Of a DNA stretch of 64,000 bases, positions 61,464-64,000 are shown piece by piece (position 1 is the stretch's first letter; every line of letters starts with the position of its first letter). A program made the position numbers and the translations under genes. Below the pieces are notes generated by a model that worked only from the letters and a program-made list of their open reading frames with translations, was not told the origin of the DNA and did not search any database. The DNA lies in the NCBI GenBank assembly GCA_964438865.1, contig CAYTMI010000001.1, positions 124,001 to 188,000 on the forward strand. Reading direction: 5' to 3'. This stretch comes from G016234445 sp964438865 (GTDB lineage: Bacteria; Chloroflexota; Dehalococcoidia; Tepidiformales; Tepidiformaceae).

Positions 61464-64000
61464 TTAGCTGCGGCGTGAACGCTTCCGGGCCGTCTCCCAG
61501 GCCGCCGCGGCGGCCAGGCAGAAGAACAGCCCGAGGGCGATGTACTCGACGCTCCGGGCGCCGCCTGCTTCGAGACCGCTACCCGTGTTCGGTGGGTTCG
61601 GGGCCGGCCGGCGATTGTCAGGGTTTGTGCCCTGGCCGGGGCCAGGTCCGAAGCCGACTGAGGCGACGTTGTTCGCCGACACCGGGTCAGGGGTCACTGC
61701 CGTCACGATCGTCGTGTTCGACATCGACCCGTTGCCCACGGGGTTGCTGATGACGGTGATGGTGGCCACGGCGCCGACGATCATGTCGCCGAGGTCGCAG
61801 TTCAGCTTCTTCGTCGGCTCGTCATAGGCGCAGGTGCCGCGGCTGCTGGTCGCCGAGGTGAAGGTCACCCCCAGCGGCAGCGTGTCGGACACCTTCACCG
61901 CGTTCGCCACCAGCGGGCCGTGGTTCTCCACGATGATCGTGAAGGTCAGCGGCACGCCCGTGACCGCGGGGTTCGGCGATGCGGTCTTGGCGATCGAGAG
62001 GTCGGCGCCGACGCCGCCCGTGCCCGTCTGGTTGACGATGGTCTGGACCGTGGCCGAGTCGTTGGCCGCGTTCGAATCCGTCTCGTCGCCGTTCACGGAG
62101 GCGGTGTTGCTGATGATGGCGATGCCGGTGAGCGTCGGGTTGACCACCAGGGAGATGGTCGCGACGCCGCCGATATCAATGGTGCCAAGCGAACAGATGA
62201 CGTGGCTGGCGCCCGAGCAGATCCCCTGGCTGGGGGTCGCGGACGAGTAGCTCACACCGGCCGGGATGATGTCGCTCACCTTGACGTTGTGGGCGACCTG
62301 CGGGCCGTTGTTCTGGATGATCATCGTGTAGGTCAGCGGCGTGCCGATGTTGGACGGGTCCGGGGTGTCGGTCATCGTGATCGACAGGTCGGCGCTCCCG
62401 GCCTGCGGGCCCGGGGTCGTGGCGGTGGTCACCGTCGTCGACTCCGAGTCGGAGTTGTTGGAGGCGTTCGGGTCGTGGAGGTCAGAGGTGACCGTCGCGA
62501 CCGTGCCGAGGTAGACCCCGACGTACTGCGGGAGGACGACGATGGTTACCGTCGCCGTGGCGCCCGGCAGCAGCGTCCCGAGGTTGCACACGACCACGGA
62601 ACTGTTGTTGCAGGTGCCCTGGCTGGGGATGTTGTCCTGCCAGGTGAGGCCCGGCGAGACCGTGTCCTTGACGATGACGTTGGTCGCCGCCGTCGGGCCG
62701 TTGTTCGCCACGACAATCGTGTAGGCCAGCGGGATGCCGACCGTCGCCGGGTCAGGCGAGTCCGCCTTGTAGAGCGAGAGGTCGGTGAAGATCGGCGAGG
62801 CGGCGTTCACCACCGTCGTCACCGAGGCAGAGTTGTTGGCCACGTTCGGGTCCGAAGTCGTCGTCTGGACCGTGGCGGTGTTGGTGTAGACGCCGGGCAC
62901 GTTCGGCGTGACGACGATCGTCACGCTGGCCGTGCTGCCGATGCCGATGGTCCCAAGCGCGCAGCTGATGAGGCTGGTCCCCGTGCAGAGCGCGCCCTGG
63001 GTCGGTGTCGCCGAAACCAGGCTCATGCCCGCCGGGATAACGTCCTTCACGACGACCGCCGTGGCCGTGCGCGGACCGTAGTTCGAAACCACGATCGTGT
63101 AGGTCAGCGGGAACCCGACCGCAGCCGGGTTCGGAGAGCCGATCTTCGTGATGCCGATATCGGTCACGGTCGCCTCGATCACCGTCGTGGTGGCGGTGGC
63201 CGAGTTGTTGGCCGCGTTCGGGTCGGCGACGGGCGGGATGACCGGGGCAGCACCGGTGGCAATCGAAGTCACCGAGGCGGTGTTGCTGAGCGTCCCCGCA
63301 ACCGTCGGAGTCACGACGACCGCCACCGTTGCGATGCCGCCGTTGATGACCGGGCCCAGGTTGCAGGTCAGCGTACCGGCGGCGTAAGCGCAGGTTCCGG
63401 TGCTGGGCGTCGCCGAAACGTAGGTGACGCCGACCGGGAGCGTGTCCGTGACAACGACGCCAGTTGCCGTGGATGGGCCGTTGTTGACCACCACAATCGT
63501 GTACGTCAGGGGCTGGCCCACCACCACCGCATCCGGGTTGTCGGACTTGGTGATGGAAAGATCGGCGACGAGGGCGGTGACGGTCGTCGTCGTGCTCGCG
63601 GAGTTGTTCCCGGTGTTGGGGTCGTTGGTCGCGGGCGTCACCCCGGCGTCTGGCGTCCGGGATGTCACGGTCGCCGTGTTGAGGTAGGACCCCGCGTTCG
63701 CCGCCCGGACGATGATGGTCATCGAGGCGACTTCGCCCACGCCGAGGGTGGCAAGGTCACACATGATCGGCCCGCTGGCATCGACCGCCGGCACCGTCCC
63801 GCAGGCGGTGAAGTTGGAACTCGTCGCGATCCCGCGGTAGACCACCCCGGCCGGGAGGATGTCGGTCACCCGCGGCGTCTGGGCAGGCGTGGGCCCGTTG
63901 TTTGTGACCACGATCGTGTAGGTGAAGTCCGAACCCGCGAAGGCAGGGTTCGGGGTCGAAGTCTTGGTGATACTCAGGTCCGCGACGGGGGCGTTGATCG
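61464..64000 (-). CDS. DUF11-repeat surface protein with PNTG-type C-terminal anchor, N-terminus outside the window
   Basis: The frame is open to the window end; about 845 residues are visible. At least six DUF11 units of ~125 residues follow each other, each starting ADLSITK..-PNP or similar, then PLTYTIVV.NNGP, V.DT/I.P.G, and ending in an ATPS-x-GTC, TCNLG region. The C-terminus reads NPPNTGSGLEAGG, a hydrophobic helix (VEYIALGLFFCLAAAAAW) and RKRSRRS, which is the layout of a sortase signal with PNTG in place of LPxTG. DUF11 proteins are large adhesin-like or S-layer-associated proteins. No sortase gene is in the window. Confidence 0.9.
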   Translation of the reverse strand, partial: INAPVADLSITKTSTPNPAFAGSDFTYTIVVTNNGPTPAQTPRVTDILPAGVVYRGIATSSNFTACGTVPAVDASGPIMCDLATLGVGEVASMTIIVRAANAGSYLNTATVTSRTPDAGVTPATNDPNTGNNSASTTTTVTALVADLSITKSDNPDAVVVGQPLTYTIVVVNNGPSTATGVVVTDTLPVGVTYVSATPSTGTCAYAAGTLTCNLGPVINGGIATVAVVVTPTVAGTLSNTASVTSIATGAAPVIPPVADPNAANNSATATTTVIEATVTDIGITKIGSPNPAAVGFPLTYTIVVSNYGPRTATAVVVKDVIPAGMSLVSATPTQGALCTGTSLISCALGTIGIGSTASVTIVVTPNVPGVYTNTATVQTTTSDPNVANNSASVTTVVNAASPIFTDLSLYKADSPDPATVGIPLAYTIVVANNGPTAATNVIVKDTVSPGLTWQDNIPSQGTCNNSSVVVCNLGTLLPGATATVTIVVLPQYVGVYLGTVATVTSDLHDPNASNNSDSESTTVTTATTPGPQAGSADLSITMTDTPDPSNIGTPLTYTMIIQNNGPQVAHNVKVSDIIPAGVSYSSATPSQGICSGASHVICSLGTIDIGGVATISLVVNPTLTGIAIISNTASVNGDETDSNAANDSATVQTIVNQTGTGGVGADLSIAKTASPNPAVTGVPLTFTIIVENHGPLVANAVKVSDTLPLGVTFTSATSSRGTCAYDEPTKKLNCDLGDMIVGAVATITVISNPVGNGSMSNTTIVTAVTPDPVSANNVASVGFGPGPGQGTNPDNRRPAPNPPNTGSGLEAGGARSVEYIALGLFFCLAAAAAWETARKRSRRS

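Overview
The window is about 64 kb of very GC-rich DNA, with GC-rich third codon positions almost throughout. The gene set (class III CoA-transferases, an acyl-CoA dehydrogenase, a thiolase-like/DUF35 pair, DUF11 and Thr/Pro-repeat surface proteins, and an hrcA-grpE-dnaK operon with a CIRCE operator) points to a Chloroflexota bacterium, probably Dehalococcoidia-like. This assignment is inference; no rRNA or other decisive marker is present. Both ends cut through genes. A run of exactly 100 N at 56217-56316 marks a scaffold gap inside a tandemly repeated membrane-protein gene.

Layout. 1-6 kb: tail of a cupredoxin, an ABC exporter, a fused double CaiB CoA-transferase, and a copper pair (Sco then PCuAC). 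6-9.5 kb: SGNH-like hydrolase, an anchored protein of unknown function, a ThuA-like protein, and a ~980 bp segment bounded by 18 bp inverted repeats carrying two small membrane-protein genes. 9.5-14 kb: CaiB CoA-transferase, acyl-CoA dehydrogenase and an FAD/Fe-S oxidoreductase, with short dispersed repeats. 14-18 kb: an AbrB-type regulator and the heat-shock operon hrcA-grpE-dnaK, whose junctions carry heptanucleotide repeats. 18-24 kb: an accessory stretch with a GmrSD-like (DUF262/HNH) protein, a Cys-rich protein, small DNA-binding proteins, a nadD gene swollen by heptad repeats and a poly-C tract, and a RelE-type toxin-antitoxin pair. 24-33.9 kb: housekeeping and mixed metabolism (lgt, proA, a degenerate ketosynthase, hydrolases, CoxG-like, Crp/Fnr, phosphorylase, methyltransferase). 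33.9-38.5 kb: secreted HEXXH protease, PAP2 protein and an SDR.

38.6-42.9 kb is a co-directional catabolic cluster (thiolase-like, DUF35, enoyl-CoA hydratase, hydroxyacid dehydrogenase, HpaI-type aldolase) suited to CoA-ester or side-chain breakdown. 45.3-48.8 kb is a translationally coupled ATPase-permease-ATPase-permease ABC operon. 48.8-53.6 kb holds arylamine N-acetyltransferase, a phosphotransferase pair and a two-gene CaiB heterodimer candidate. 53.6-58.2 kb is the giant repeated membrane protein. 58.4-61.3 kb holds an alkylglycerone-phosphate-synthase-like flavoprotein, a Thr/Pro-rich surface protein and a duplicated fragment of the flavoprotein's 3' end. The last 2.5 kb is a DUF11-repeat surface protein with a PNTG-type C-terminal anchor.

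The strongest unexplained structures are period-7 tandem repeats between and inside genes (heat-shock operon and nadD), the inverted-repeat-bounded segment without a transposase, a recurrent TANNNT box 6-8 nt before start codons (leaderless translation), a near-identical 312 bp in-gene tandem repeat that explains the assembly gap, and a hairpin that covers the ribosome binding site of the Thr/Pro-rich protein. No rRNA, tRNA, CRISPR array, recognisable transposase or prophage module was seen.
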